A stretch of 7,319 bases of DNA from Clostridia bacterium. GTDB lineage: Bacteria > Bacillota > Clostridia > Christensenellales > Aristaeellaceae. Numbering within the stretch: position 1 is the stretch's first letter; the number at the start of each line of letters is the position of its first letter. The notes beneath the pieces are model-generated. The model was not told the DNA's origin, made no database searches, and saw nothing but the letters and a program-made list of their open reading frames with translations. A program made the translations under genes and the position numbers. The stretch lies in contig JAFPYA010000323.1 in assembly GCA_017412445.1 (NCBI GenBank), positions 1 through 7,319 on the forward strand, given 5' to 3'. Positions 1-5,669 of this stretch are shown here, piece by piece.

Positions 1-155
1 AGCTTGCGGCCGATGTAGGCGTAGCGCAGGGAGCGGCGGACCTGTTCGCCGGCGGCGCGGTACTGCTTGGATTTTGCACCGAAATAGCCCTTTGCGAGCT
101 TGAATACTTTACGACGCTTTTTTACGGCGTTGACTGCGCGTTTTACTCTTGCCAT
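1..155 (-). CDS. rplT: 50S ribosomal protein L20, N-terminal part (cut by window edge)
   Basis: Large-subunit ribosomal protein L20, which binds 23S rRNA early in 50S assembly and in Bacillota also represses its own operon. The 51 complete codons visible begin MARVKRAVNA and contain the family hallmarks KVFKLAKGY and SLRYAYIGR, so identity is clear. The ATG at 155-153 follows a GGAGG ribosome binding site with a 9-nt spacer. The rest of the protein (typically about 118 residues in all) lies beyond position 1. It is the last gene seen of the infC-rpmI-rplT operon, 14 nt after rpmI, and should be translated from the same transcript. Codon choice favours the frequent codons expected of a highly expressed gene. 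Confidence 0.97.
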   Translation of the reverse strand, partial: MARVKRAVNAVKKRRKVFKLAKGYFGAKSKQYRAAGEQVRRSLRYAYIGRK

Positions 156-169
156 TTATGTTTACCTCC

Positions 170-367
170 TTACTTGTAGGGAATGAGCTTCTTCATTGTG
201 CGGCCTTCGGTGGTGGTCAGGTACTCGGCCTTGCGAAGGTTGCGGGTGCGCTTGGTGGGCTTCTTGGTCAGTATGTGGCGTTTGAAGGCCTGCGCGTGTT
301 TCACTCTTCCGGACTTAGTAAGGTCGAACCGCTTGGCGGCGCCCCTGTTCGTTTTCTGTTTGGGCAT
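170..367 (-). CDS. rpmI: 50S ribosomal protein L35
   Basis: Small, very basic large-subunit ribosomal protein of 65 residues, the usual length for L35. It starts MPKQKTNRGAAKRF, which matches the conserved N-terminus of the family (Lys-rich, then RGAAKRF), and carries the typical Lys/Arg-rich middle with RNLRKAEYL. The ATG at 367-365 has an AAGGAGGAG ribosome binding site with a 7-nt spacer. It lies 21 nt after infC and 14 nt before rplT, the conserved order for these three genes. Nothing is unusual about it. Confidence 0.97.
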   Translation of the reverse strand: MPKQKTNRGAAKRFDLTKSGRVKHAQAFKRHILTKKPTKRTRNLRKAEYLTTTEGRTMKKLIPYK

Positions 368-388
368 GGAATTGCTCCTCCTTATAGA

Positions 389-907
389 TTAATCCTTTTT
401 GGGATCGCGGGGTGCGAGCATCATGGTCATGTTTCTGCCCTCGATGGCGGGCTTTTTATCCACGACGCCGTACTCCTTGATGCGCTCGGCAAAGCTTTGC
501 ATTACGTCTGTGCCTATTTCGCTGTGGGCGATCTGGCGACCGCGGAAGCGGATGGACACCTTGACTTTGTTGCCGTCTTGCAAAAACTTGACTGCCTGGC
601 GGAATCTCACGTCAATGTCATGGTCCTCGATGGTGGCGGACAAACGGACTTCTTTTATCTCTATAACCTTCTGATTCTTCTTGATTTCCTTCTCGCGCTT
701 GCTTTGCTCGAAACGGTATTTGCCATAGTCCATCAGCTTGCACACGGGCGGTTTGGCCGAGGGTGCAATGTTTACCAGGTCGAGCTGCTGCTCTTCGGCA
801 AGCTTAAGCGCCTGCTGAGTGGACATGATGCCCAGCTGCCCGCCCTGCTCGTCTACGACGCGCACCTCGCGTTCGCGGATCTCTTCGTTGATTTGCAGAT
901 CGTTTAT
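389..907 (-). CDS. infC: Translation initiation factor IF-3, probable AUA start
   Basis: IF-3 binds the 30S subunit, keeps it apart from 50S and checks start codon and initiator tRNA. With the chosen start the protein has 172 residues, close to other Gram-positive IF-3 proteins. The N-domain (about 1-75) shows INEEIREREVR and the family signature KLMDYGKYRFEQSK at 57-70; the C-domain (about 85-170) shows KEVRLSATIEDHDIDVRF and VKVSIRFRGRQ. No ATG, GTG or TTG fits the expected N-terminus. An ATA at 907-905 sits 9 nt after GGAGG and gives (M)NDLQINEE, which aligns with the start of Bacillus IF-3. An ATC at 913-911 is the alternative, but lies only 3 nt from GGAGG. An in-frame ATG at 979 would add 24 residues not typical of IF-3, and its codon lies in the attenuator. 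Non-AUG starts on infC are well known and support autoregulation. Confidence 0.95.
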   Translation of the reverse strand: MNDLQINEEIREREVRVVDEQGGQLGIMSTQQALKLAEEQQLDLVNIAPSAKPPVCKLMDYGKYRFEQSKREKEIKKNQKVIEIKEVRLSATIEDHDIDVRFRQAVKFLQDGNKVKVSIRFRGRQIAHSEIGTDVMQSFAERIKEYGVVDKKPAIEGRNMTMMLAPRDPKKD

Positions 908-916
908 AGGGATACA

Positions 917-921
917 CCTCC
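917..921 (-). promoter_or_regulatory. Ribosome binding site that decides the infC start
   Basis: GGAGG on the minus strand. It is the only strong Shine-Dalgarno match near the 5' end of infC, and its spacing (9 nt to ATA, 3 nt to ATC) favours the AUA start. It lies 25 nt downstream of the U-tract of the leader terminator, so read-through of that terminator is needed to reach it. Confidence 0.8.
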
Positions 922-945
922 GAATTTCGTTTTGTCGCCGTGCAT

Positions 946-977
946 AAAAAAACGGACCGACGCAGTTACGCCGCTCC
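946..977 (-). terminator. Intrinsic terminator (attenuator) in the infC leader
   Basis: On the minus strand the arms GGAGCGGCG and CGTCGGTCC pair around the 6-nt loop TAACTG, with one G-G mismatch and one G-U pair, and are followed after a G by seven Us. This is the form of a factor-independent terminator. It lies inside the leader of infC, between the promoter and the ribosome binding site, so it should act as a regulated attenuator and not as the end of a gene. Confidence 0.78.
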
Positions 978-1065
978 ACAAACGACCCTGTCTCACGGGG
1001 CCTGTGTACCGCGCCTGACCTTGTGTCGGCGGGTGAGAAGCGGCTGCTTCTGCTTTGACTGTGTT

Positions 1066-1094
1066 ATTATAGCGGCTGCGCCCGTTTTTGTCAA
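1066..1094 (-). promoter_or_regulatory. Consensus sigma-A promoter for infC-rpmI-rplT
   Basis: On the minus strand, TTGACA (1094-1089), a 17-nt spacer and TATAAT (1071-1066): a perfect match to both hexamers with ideal spacing. Start of transcription is expected near the A at 1060. The DNA just upstream (about 1095-1135) is rich in A- and T-tracts and could act as an UP element. Such strength suits a translation operon whose output is then limited by the leader. Confidence 0.93.
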
Positions 1095-1197
1095 CCTGCA
1101 CGCGCATGTTTTTACCAAAACTAAAACTTTTTTGCCCGAAAACGGGGGGCGGAGATGGGTTTTAAAAATTTATGCATGGAAACATTTATAAATGCTA
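1095..1197. other. AT-rich spacer between divergent infC and arsR promoters
   Basis: No gene is seen here. The spacer holds A/T tracts, a short G-run (1144-1149) and a perfect 12-bp palindrome CATTTATAAATG at 1183-1194, ending 3 bp before the -35 box of the sensor promoter. The palindrome may be a regulator site or just AT-rich promoter-proximal DNA; I cannot assign it. Confidence 0.5.
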
Positions 1198-1226
1198 TTG
1201 ACGAAATGCGCATACTGTGCTATTAT
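1198..1226 (+). promoter_or_regulatory. Sigma-A promoter of the metal sensor/efflux operon
   Basis: TTGACG (1198-1203), a 17-nt spacer and TATTAT (1221-1226). Each hexamer is one mismatch from consensus. Transcription should begin near 1232-1234, inside the first inverted repeat, leaving a leader of only about 28 nt before the sensor's ATG. Confidence 0.85.
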
Positions 1227-1258
1227 ATGAACAACAATTCATATGAACGGAGGTTCAT
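1225..1258 (+). promoter_or_regulatory. Overlapping ArsR/SmtB-type operator repeats
   Basis: Two perfect inverted repeats abut and share sequence: ATATGAA-CAACAA-TTCATAT at 1225-1244 and ATGAAC-GGAG-GTTCAT at 1243-1258. The junction TTCATATGAA (1238-1247) is itself a palindrome. The TGAAC...TTCA half-sites are typical of SmtB/CzrA-family operators. The first repeat overlaps the end of the -10 box and the start site, so a bound repressor would block RNA polymerase. The second encloses the GGAGG ribosome binding site of the sensor; in RNA its arms could hold the GGAG in a tetraloop. Repressor binding is inferred from family and position. Confidence 0.82.
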
Positions 1259-1260
1259 GT

Positions 1261-1593
1261 ATGCACGACCACAGCGGGCTCATTCACTCGGCCGAGGCGC
1301 ACGCGGCGGACGAGGGCGCGCTCAAAAAGCTCAGCGCCCTGTTCAAGGTGTTCGGCGACCTTACGCGAATGAGGATACTTTACGCACTCAGCAGCACGGA
1401 GATGTGCGTGTGCGCCATAAGCGAATATCTAAAAATGGATCAGAGCGCGGTCAGCCATCAGTTAAGGGTGCTCAAAAACCACAGGCTGGTTGCGAGCCGC
1501 AGGGAAGGCAAAACCGTGTATTACCGCCTGGACGACGACCACGTGGGCAGCATTATACGGCAGGGCTACGAGCACGTGAGCGAGGCGGAATGA
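1261..1593 (+). CDS. ArsR/SmtB-family metal-sensing repressor
   Basis: Winged-helix repressor of 110 residues that should release its operator on binding metal. The start at 1261 is chosen because GGAGG lies 7 nt upstream; an in-frame ATG at 1243 lies before that site and inside the operator. The fold is clear: LFKVFGDLTRMRILYAL (27-43), recognition helix with QSAVSHQLRVLK (61-72), and wing with REGKTVYYRLD (81-91). Two possible metal sites are visible. The C-terminal helix keeps D92, H94, H105 and E108 with the spacing of the alpha-5 zinc site of SmtB (CzrA has a final His). The alpha-3 helix has C49-V-C51, as in ArsR/CadC, while the N-terminus is His-rich (H2, H4, H9, H14) and has no Cys. 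Zinc, cadmium or lead is likely; the exact inducer is not decidable. Its stop is 13 nt before the efflux ATPase. Confidence 0.94.
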   Translation: MHDHSGLIHSAEAHAADEGALKKLSALFKVFGDLTRMRILYALSSTEMCVCAISEYLKMDQSAVSHQLRVLKNHRLVASRREGKTVYYRLDDDHVGSIIRQGYEHVSEAE

Positions 1594-1606
1594 AAGGAGA
1601 GGGACT

Positions 1607-3427
1607 ATGTTCAGAAATATGAACGAGGAGCAGAAAAAAGAGCTGTACTGGCTGATTGCGGGCGCGCTCATGTGGGCGGGCGCGTGGTTCATTCCCGAGG
1701 GCATATGGCGCACGCTCGCGTATATCGCCATATACCTGTTTGTCGCTTTTGAGGTCATAATCGGTGTGTTTAAGGAATTCAGGGAGGGCGAAATCTTCTC
1801 AGAGGAATTTCTTATGACTGTGGCCACCGTGGGCGCGCTGATACTTGGGGAGTTTCCAGAGGCGGTGGCGGTTATGCTTTTGTACCGCGTGGGCGAATGG
1901 TTTGCGGATCTGGCGGTCGATTCCAGCAGGGACAGCGTGTCCTCGCTTGCCCGCCTGAGGCCCGACAGGGCGCGCGTGATACGCGGCGGCAAGGAATGTG
2001 AGGTTTCGCCTGAAGAGGTAAAAATCGGCGAGATCATGGCGGTGCAGCCCGGCGAAAGGGTGCCGCTCGACGGCGTGATAATCAAGGGCATGACCACCGT
2101 GGACGCCTCCTCGCTCACCGGCGAGAGCCTGCCGCAGGAAAAGGCGCCCGGCGACGAAATGTTCAGCGGCTGCGTGAACATAAGCGGCCGCGTGGAGATG
2201 AGGGTCACCGCGCCCGCGGGCGACAGCGCCGTGGACAGGATACTGCACATGACCGAGGAGGCCTCCGAGCGCAAGGCCAAGGCCGAGGACTTCATACATT
2301 GCTTCGCCAAAATCTACACGCCCTGCGTGATAGCCGCGGCGGTGCTGCTTGCCGTGGTACTCTCGCTGATAACCGGCGAGTGGACGGACTGGGTGCACAA
2401 GGCGCTGGTGTTTCTGACCGTGAGCTGCCCCTGCGCGCTGGTGGTCAGCGTGCCGCTGAGCTTCTTTTGCGGCATAGGCTGCGCCTCCAAAAACGGCGTG
2501 CTGGTGAAGGGCAGCGTGTACCTCGAGGCGCTCTCTCAGGCGGAAATCTGCGCCTTCGACAAGACCGGCACGCTCACAACCGGCGGCTTTGCCATAAAGG
2601 AAATAAAGCCCTCGGGCATGGATGAGGCGACCTTCACGCGCCTCGCCGCTGCGGCGGAGAGCTATTCGAGCCACCCCGTGGCGAAGTGCGTGGCGGCCAT
2701 CGGCGCTGAGGACGGCATCCAAAAGGAGCTCGTATACGAAAAGGCCGGCATGGGCGTGTGCGCTTTGGTAGAGGGGCACAGGGTGCTCGCGGGCAACCTC
2801 AAGCTGATGAAAAGCGAAAACGTGACCGCACCCGACACGGGCGCGGCGGTGTACGTGGCCGTGGACGGCGCGTTCGCGGGCGAAATCTTCGTGACCGACG
2901 ACATAAAGCCCTCGAGCGCCGAGGCCATAAGGGAGCTTAAGGCGCTTGGCATAAAGCAGACGGTTATGCTCTCGGGCGACAGCAGGCAGGCCGCCGAGGC
3001 CGTAGGCAGGGCGGTCGGGCTCGACAAGGTGTACGCGGAGCTTCTGCCCGCCGACAAGGTGGCGCTGGCCGAGGAGATTTCAAAGCAGGGCAAGACCGTT
3101 TACACCGGCGACGGCATAAACGACGCGCCCGTGCTGGCGGCCTCCCACACAGGCATCGCCATGGGCGGCCTGGGCAGCGACGCTGCGATAGAGACCGCCG
3201 ACGCGGTGATAATGGACGACAGGCTCACCCGCCTGCCCATGCTGCTTCGCATCGCCCGCAAGACCGTGCGCATCGCAAAGGAAAACATAGTCGTCTCCCT
3301 CGCCGTGAAGTTTGCCATACTCGGCGTAAGCATATTCGTGAAGCTCCCCATGTACGTAGCCATAGCCGGCGACGTGGGCGTGCTGCTGCTTGCGACTGCA
3401 AACGCGCTCAGGTGCTGGAAAAAATAA
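1607..3427 (+). CDS. cadA: P1B-2 type Zn/Cd/Pb-exporting P-type ATPase
   Basis: Inner-membrane pump of 606 residues that uses ATP to export soft divalent metals. Catalytic landmarks are complete: TGES 171-174 (actuator), CPC 274-276 in the metal-path helix, DKTGT 318-322 with phosphorylated D318, the SSHP motif with H356-P357, and GDGINDAP 501-508. Helices 7 and 8 hold N560-x7-K568-x20-D589-x-G591-x7-N599, the signature of the zinc/cadmium/lead subgroup and not of copper pumps. About eight membrane helices can be drawn (near 13-29, 36-55, 68-80, 84-99, 239-257, 266-290, 561-580, 583-600). It begins directly before the first helix, without the N-terminal ferredoxin-like metal-binding domain of longer CadA/ZntA proteins. 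AAAGGAG lies 7 nt before the ATG, and it is co-transcribed with the sensor. Zn versus Cd preference, and the symbol, are by family. Confidence 0.95.
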   Translation: MFRNMNEEQKKELYWLIAGALMWAGAWFIPEGIWRTLAYIAIYLFVAFEVIIGVFKEFREGEIFSEEFLMTVATVGALILGEFPEAVAVMLLYRVGEWFADLAVDSSRDSVSSLARLRPDRARVIRGGKECEVSPEEVKIGEIMAVQPGERVPLDGVIIKGMTTVDASSLTGESLPQEKAPGDEMFSGCVNISGRVEMRVTAPAGDSAVDRILHMTEEASERKAKAEDFIHCFAKIYTPCVIAAAVLLAVVLSLITGEWTDWVHKALVFLTVSCPCALVVSVPLSFFCGIGCASKNGVLVKGSVYLEALSQAEICAFDKTGTLTTGGFAIKEIKPSGMDEATFTRLAAAAESYSSHPVAKCVAAIGAEDGIQKELVYEKAGMGVCALVEGHRVLAGNLKLMKSENVTAPDTGAAVYVAVDGAFAGEIFVTDDIKPSSAEAIRELKALGIKQTVMLSGDSRQAAEAVGRAVGLDKVYAELLPADKVALAEEISKQGKTVYTGDGINDAPVLAASHTGIAMGGLGSDAAIETADAVIMDDRLTRLPMLLRIARKTVRIAKENIVVSLAVKFAILGVSIFVKLPMYVAIAGDVGVLLLATANALRCWKK

Positions 3428-3431
3428 CAAA

Positions 3432-3456
3432 GGAACGCCTCTGAACGAGGCGCTCC
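3432..3456. repeat. Hairpin after the efflux ATPase gene
   Basis: GGAACGCCTC and GAGGCGCTCC pair around TGAAC (9 of 10 pairs, one A-C mismatch), 4 nt after the stop codon. No U-tract follows on either strand, so it is more likely an mRNA 3'-end stabiliser or an aid to the next hairpin than a terminator alone. Confidence 0.6.
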
Positions 3457-3471
3457 ATGGGCTAAAATACA

Positions 3472-3494
3472 GGGGACGGCTTAATGTCGTCCCC
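3472..3494. terminator. Probable bidirectional terminator between convergent operons
   Basis: GGGGACGGC and GTCGTCCCC form a 9-bp stem (one G-U) with loop TTAAT. On the plus strand it is followed by GCTTCTTTAT, and on the minus strand by TGTATTTTA; both are moderate U-tracts. It lies between the ends of the plus-strand ATPase gene and the minus-strand operon, where a shared terminator is expected. Confidence 0.72.
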
Positions 3495-3500
3495 GCTTCT

Positions 3501-4391
3501 TTATAATTGCCACCTGTTTATCCACTCTCCGCTGAAGAGCCAGTACGCCTCGTACCACGCTTCGTAGAGCTCGTCGTAGCTGTTCTGGGTGAAGGAGTCG
3601 GTGTCCTCGCGGTAGACGTAGGCGCCGCCGTAGAGCTCGTTCAGGGCAAAAGTGCGCACCTCTTTGCATTTGTTCAGTATGTCCACGAGGTCCTCAAGCT
3701 CAGTGTCGCTTACGCGGCGTACGCGGGCGATCAAATCGTCAAAGTAGCCGTCCGCGCTCATGCGGAGGTAGTCGCTCCCTTCCTCGCTAAGCAGGTTCAT
3801 CACGTCTCCGGCGTATATGGGCACGCTCTGGAAATTGCCGTTTTCGTCGTAGTAGTTGAACATGTAGTCCTGCCACTGGCAGATGAAGTAGAGGTAGTCG
3901 AACATCGCGTAGATCTCGGCGGTCACGCCGTCGGAGGCCATGGTCGTCCAGAGGGAATAGCGGCTGTCCACCTTGCTTAAATCCACCGTGGAGCAGCTTG
4001 CGTCCACTATGCGGTAGTTGTATTCGTAGCCGAACTCGTCCGTGTAGTCCTCCACCTTGAGCGTGCCCGTGACCCGCACGGCCTGATCGGTAAAGTCAAA
4101 GCTCCTGCCCTTTGAGGCGTACACGGCCATAGTATTCGCCAGTTGCGTGGTGTTTGGCACGCAGAAGGGGCAGCTCTGGTAGGGCAGGTTCATAAGGTAC
4201 ATGAATTCGCCGTTTACGGGGCTCATCGTGGCCATGTAGCCTATTATCGTCACCTGCTTTCCGTCCAGAGCCTTTATTTCGCTTATGTCGTTTGAGGCGG
4301 CGAAGCTAAGCGCCGCAGGGCTGTCCGCAAGGGACGTGCACAGCGTCAGCGAAATCGAAAGCGCAAGCAGCAGCGTAAGGCACCTTTTCAT
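3501..4391 (-). CDS. Exported protein with OB-like domain and CPFC motif
   Basis: Protein of 296 residues with an N-terminal signal peptide (MKRC, then a hydrophobic stretch to about 18, probable cleavage after SLA near 22). LTLC at 15-18 is a poor lipobox because Leu precedes Cys. Residues about 37-132 resemble an OB-fold of the kind seen in DUF3299 and the C-terminal domain of TIGR03943/YcgQ proteins: LDGKQVTIIGYM (42-53), a central strand FMYLMNLPYQ ending in C74-P-F-C77-V-P, and AVRVTGTLKVED (104-115). The rest (133-296) is acidic, rich in Tyr and Trp, and not recognised. The ATG has GGAGG 8 nt upstream and lies 24 nt after the permease gene, so it is the last gene of the ABC operon. A metal-binding or metal-delivery partner of the transporter is inferred; the family match is from memory and weak. 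Confidence 0.85.
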   Translation of the reverse strand: MKRCLTLLLALSISLTLCTSLADSPAALSFAASNDISEIKALDGKQVTIIGYMATMSPVNGEFMYLMNLPYQSCPFCVPNTTQLANTMAVYASKGRSFDFTDQAVRVTGTLKVEDYTDEFGYEYNYRIVDASCSTVDLSKVDSRYSLWTTMASDGVTAEIYAMFDYLYFICQWQDYMFNYYDENGNFQSVPIYAGDVMNLLSEEGSDYLRMSADGYFDDLIARVRRVSDTELEDLVDILNKCKEVRTFALNELYGGAYVYREDTDSFTQNSYDELYEAWYEAYWLFSGEWINRWQL

Positions 4392-4415
4392 GTGTTTTTC
4401 CTCCTTTGGGATTCG

Positions 4416-5669
4416 TCAGTTTACGAGCGCATCTCTGCGGCTCATAAGGCTTATGCTGACAGCCGTGGGCAGCACGCTCAGGGCGAACACTATCAGCGCG
4501 ATTACCGGCTCAAGCGTGTAAAACCTCATGGGGTTCATAACTATGCCCATGCCGCTCGTGTACGCGTTTATGAAGCTCAGGCTCAGATGGCACATCAGCA
4601 CCGACAAAAGCACGCTCACGAGCCCCATCAGCCCGTTTTGTATCAGATACACCTCGCGCACGCGCTTCATGGATATGCCTATCATGCGCATGAGCGCTAT
4701 CTCCTTTTTGCTGTCCATGAGGTTGAGCGCGGTTATGACGCTTATGACCAGTATGTTCATAATGAGTATGATCACGCACAGCAGATACACCACCTTCGCC
4801 GAGGTGTTCACCTGAGAGAGCACCTCGCGCAGCACGGTCGAGGGGTTTATCACCAGCAGCCCGCCGTCCTTTGAATAGCGGGCGTTCAGCGCGTTGTAGG
4901 CGGAAATGGACTTGGTCCTTACGAGTATCGCGCACACCTCGCCCTCGTGCGTCTCGCTTTCCTCCGCTCCGTTTGACGCCGCGGCGGAGGCGACGGTTCC
5001 CGCCCCGTGGGAGAGGACGCCCGTATTCTCGGCGGCGGCATGCGCGTGCTCCTCCTCCTCGTGGCTGTGCACTGCCCAGACGGTCTTGTAGGAGGTGAAC
5101 ACGGTGTTGTCGTAGTTAGTGTGAGTGGGTTTGAGAATGCCGACCACAGTGAGGGGCGAGGAGGCGTGGCGGCTGCCGGTAGAGGTGAGGCCGTGCGAGG
5201 TGACCATAAGGTCGCCCACGCTCAGGTTGTATTTTGACGCCACCTCGCTGCCTATCACGGCGGTGTAGAGCTCGTCCTCGCCGAACATTTCGCCCTTGCT
5301 CAGCGCCTTGCCGTCGAGCAGCAGTGGCGTTGTGCCCACTATGCGGCTGGAATTGAAGCTGTCGCCCATGGCGAAGGGCACCGCGGCGTTTACAAGGCCG
5401 CTGCCGTTAAGCTCCTCTATCAGGTTGTATGAAATCGTGCCCAGCGGCTTATCCGTAAAGAACATCGTGTTCATCGCCAGCTGCGTCGAGGAGCCGGCGG
5501 GGCCGATTATCATGTCGTAATAAATGAAGCTGTCGAGTATGCCGTCGTTTATCTGGGCGGAGACGTTGTAGCTCAGAAGCGCGATCGTGGCGGAGATAAT
5601 TATGCTCAGTGCCACCAGCGCCATGCGCCCCTTCTTGACGCCCATGTTTTTGAGTGCGAATTTAAGCAT
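4416..5669 (-). CDS. FtsX-like (MacB-type) ABC permease with His-rich loop
   Basis: Membrane subunit of 417 residues in the LolC/MacB/FtsX topology: helix 1 near 17-37, a large extracytoplasmic domain (about 38-290), then helices near 291-315, 343-370 and 387-409. The stretch SKKEIALMRMIGIS (320-333) between helices 2 and 3 is the family's cytoplasmic coupling segment. The extracytoplasmic domain holds an insert at about 201-243, rich in His and Glu: H201, H203, four Glu, H208, H210, H221, H241. Such a loop suggests metal binding. The ATG at 5669 is preferred because it gives the standard MLKFALKNM start and overlaps the ATPase stop by 8 nt; a GTG at 5678 is possible. Such permeases more often move lipids, peptides or drive conformational work than carry metal ions, so transport of metal itself is only a hypothesis. 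Confidence 0.93.
   Translation of the reverse strand: MLKFALKNMGVKKGRMALVALSIIISATIALLSYNVSAQINDGILDSFIYYDMIIGPAGSSTQLAMNTMFFTDKPLGTISYNLIEELNGSGLVNAAVPFAMGDSFNSSRIVGTTPLLLDGKALSKGEMFGEDELYTAVIGSEVASKYNLSVGDLMVTSHGLTSTGSRHASSPLTVVGILKPTHTNYDNTVFTSYKTVWAVHSHEEEEHAHAAAENTGVLSHGAGTVASAAASNGAEESETHEGEVCAILVRTKSISAYNALNARYSKDGGLLVINPSTVLREVLSQVNTSAKVVYLLCVIILIMNILVISVITALNLMDSKKEIALMRMIGISMKRVREVYLIQNGLMGLVSVLLSVLMCHLSLSFINAYTSGMGIVMNPMRFYTLEPVIALIVFALSVLPTAVSISLMSRRDALVN

Larger units (their letters stand above)
908..1060 (-). promoter_or_regulatory. Long infC operon leader, candidate L20 leader with antiterminator
   Basis: About 150 nt of untranslated RNA separate the predicted start site (near 1060) from infC. 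Besides the terminator, the leader can form a competing long-range stem: CGCCG-A-CACAA (1031-1021) pairs with TTGTG-GAG-CGGCG (981-969), giving two 5-bp helices around a small internal loop. This takes up most of the terminator's 5' arm, so the two structures exclude each other. Inside the loop is a smaller hairpin around CCC/GGG, and near the 5' end GAAGC/GCTTC can pair. In Bacillus subtilis ribosomal protein L20 binds the infC leader and promotes premature termination; position and architecture here fit that L20-leader class. The pairing is what I see by eye; L20 binding is inferred. Confidence 0.65.

Noticed and set aside
149..1018. Long open frame on the plus strand opposite infC and rpmI
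   Set aside because: It is antisense to two firmly identified ribosomal/translation genes, runs into the attenuator region and resembles no protein family; a by-product of GC-rich codon bias.
1131..1150. CCCG-AAAA-CGGG hairpin near a T-tract as terminator
   Set aside because: Only 4 bp, and the T-run precedes the stem on the plus strand while an A-run follows it on the minus strand, so neither direction gives a terminator.
1155..1622. Alternative plus-strand frame overlapping the ArsR-type sensor
   Set aside because: Arg/Gln/Gly-rich, starts before the promoter's expected transcript, and the sensor frame has full winged-helix and metal-site conservation.
1462..2310. Ser/Thr-rich minus-strand frame across the sensor and ATPase
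   Set aside because: Antisense to both well-supported genes; composition is that of a reverse-complement shadow.
1799..2779. Open frame of 326 codons on the minus strand inside the ATPase gene
   Set aside because: Very rich in His, Ala, Gly and Arg with no plausible ribosome binding site or motif; mirror image of the P-type ATPase codons.
4334..4345. Lipobox in the exported protein (LTLC)
   Set aside because: The residue before Cys is Leu, while lipoprotein signal peptidase needs a small residue (Ala, Gly, Ser); a signal peptidase I site after SLA fits better.
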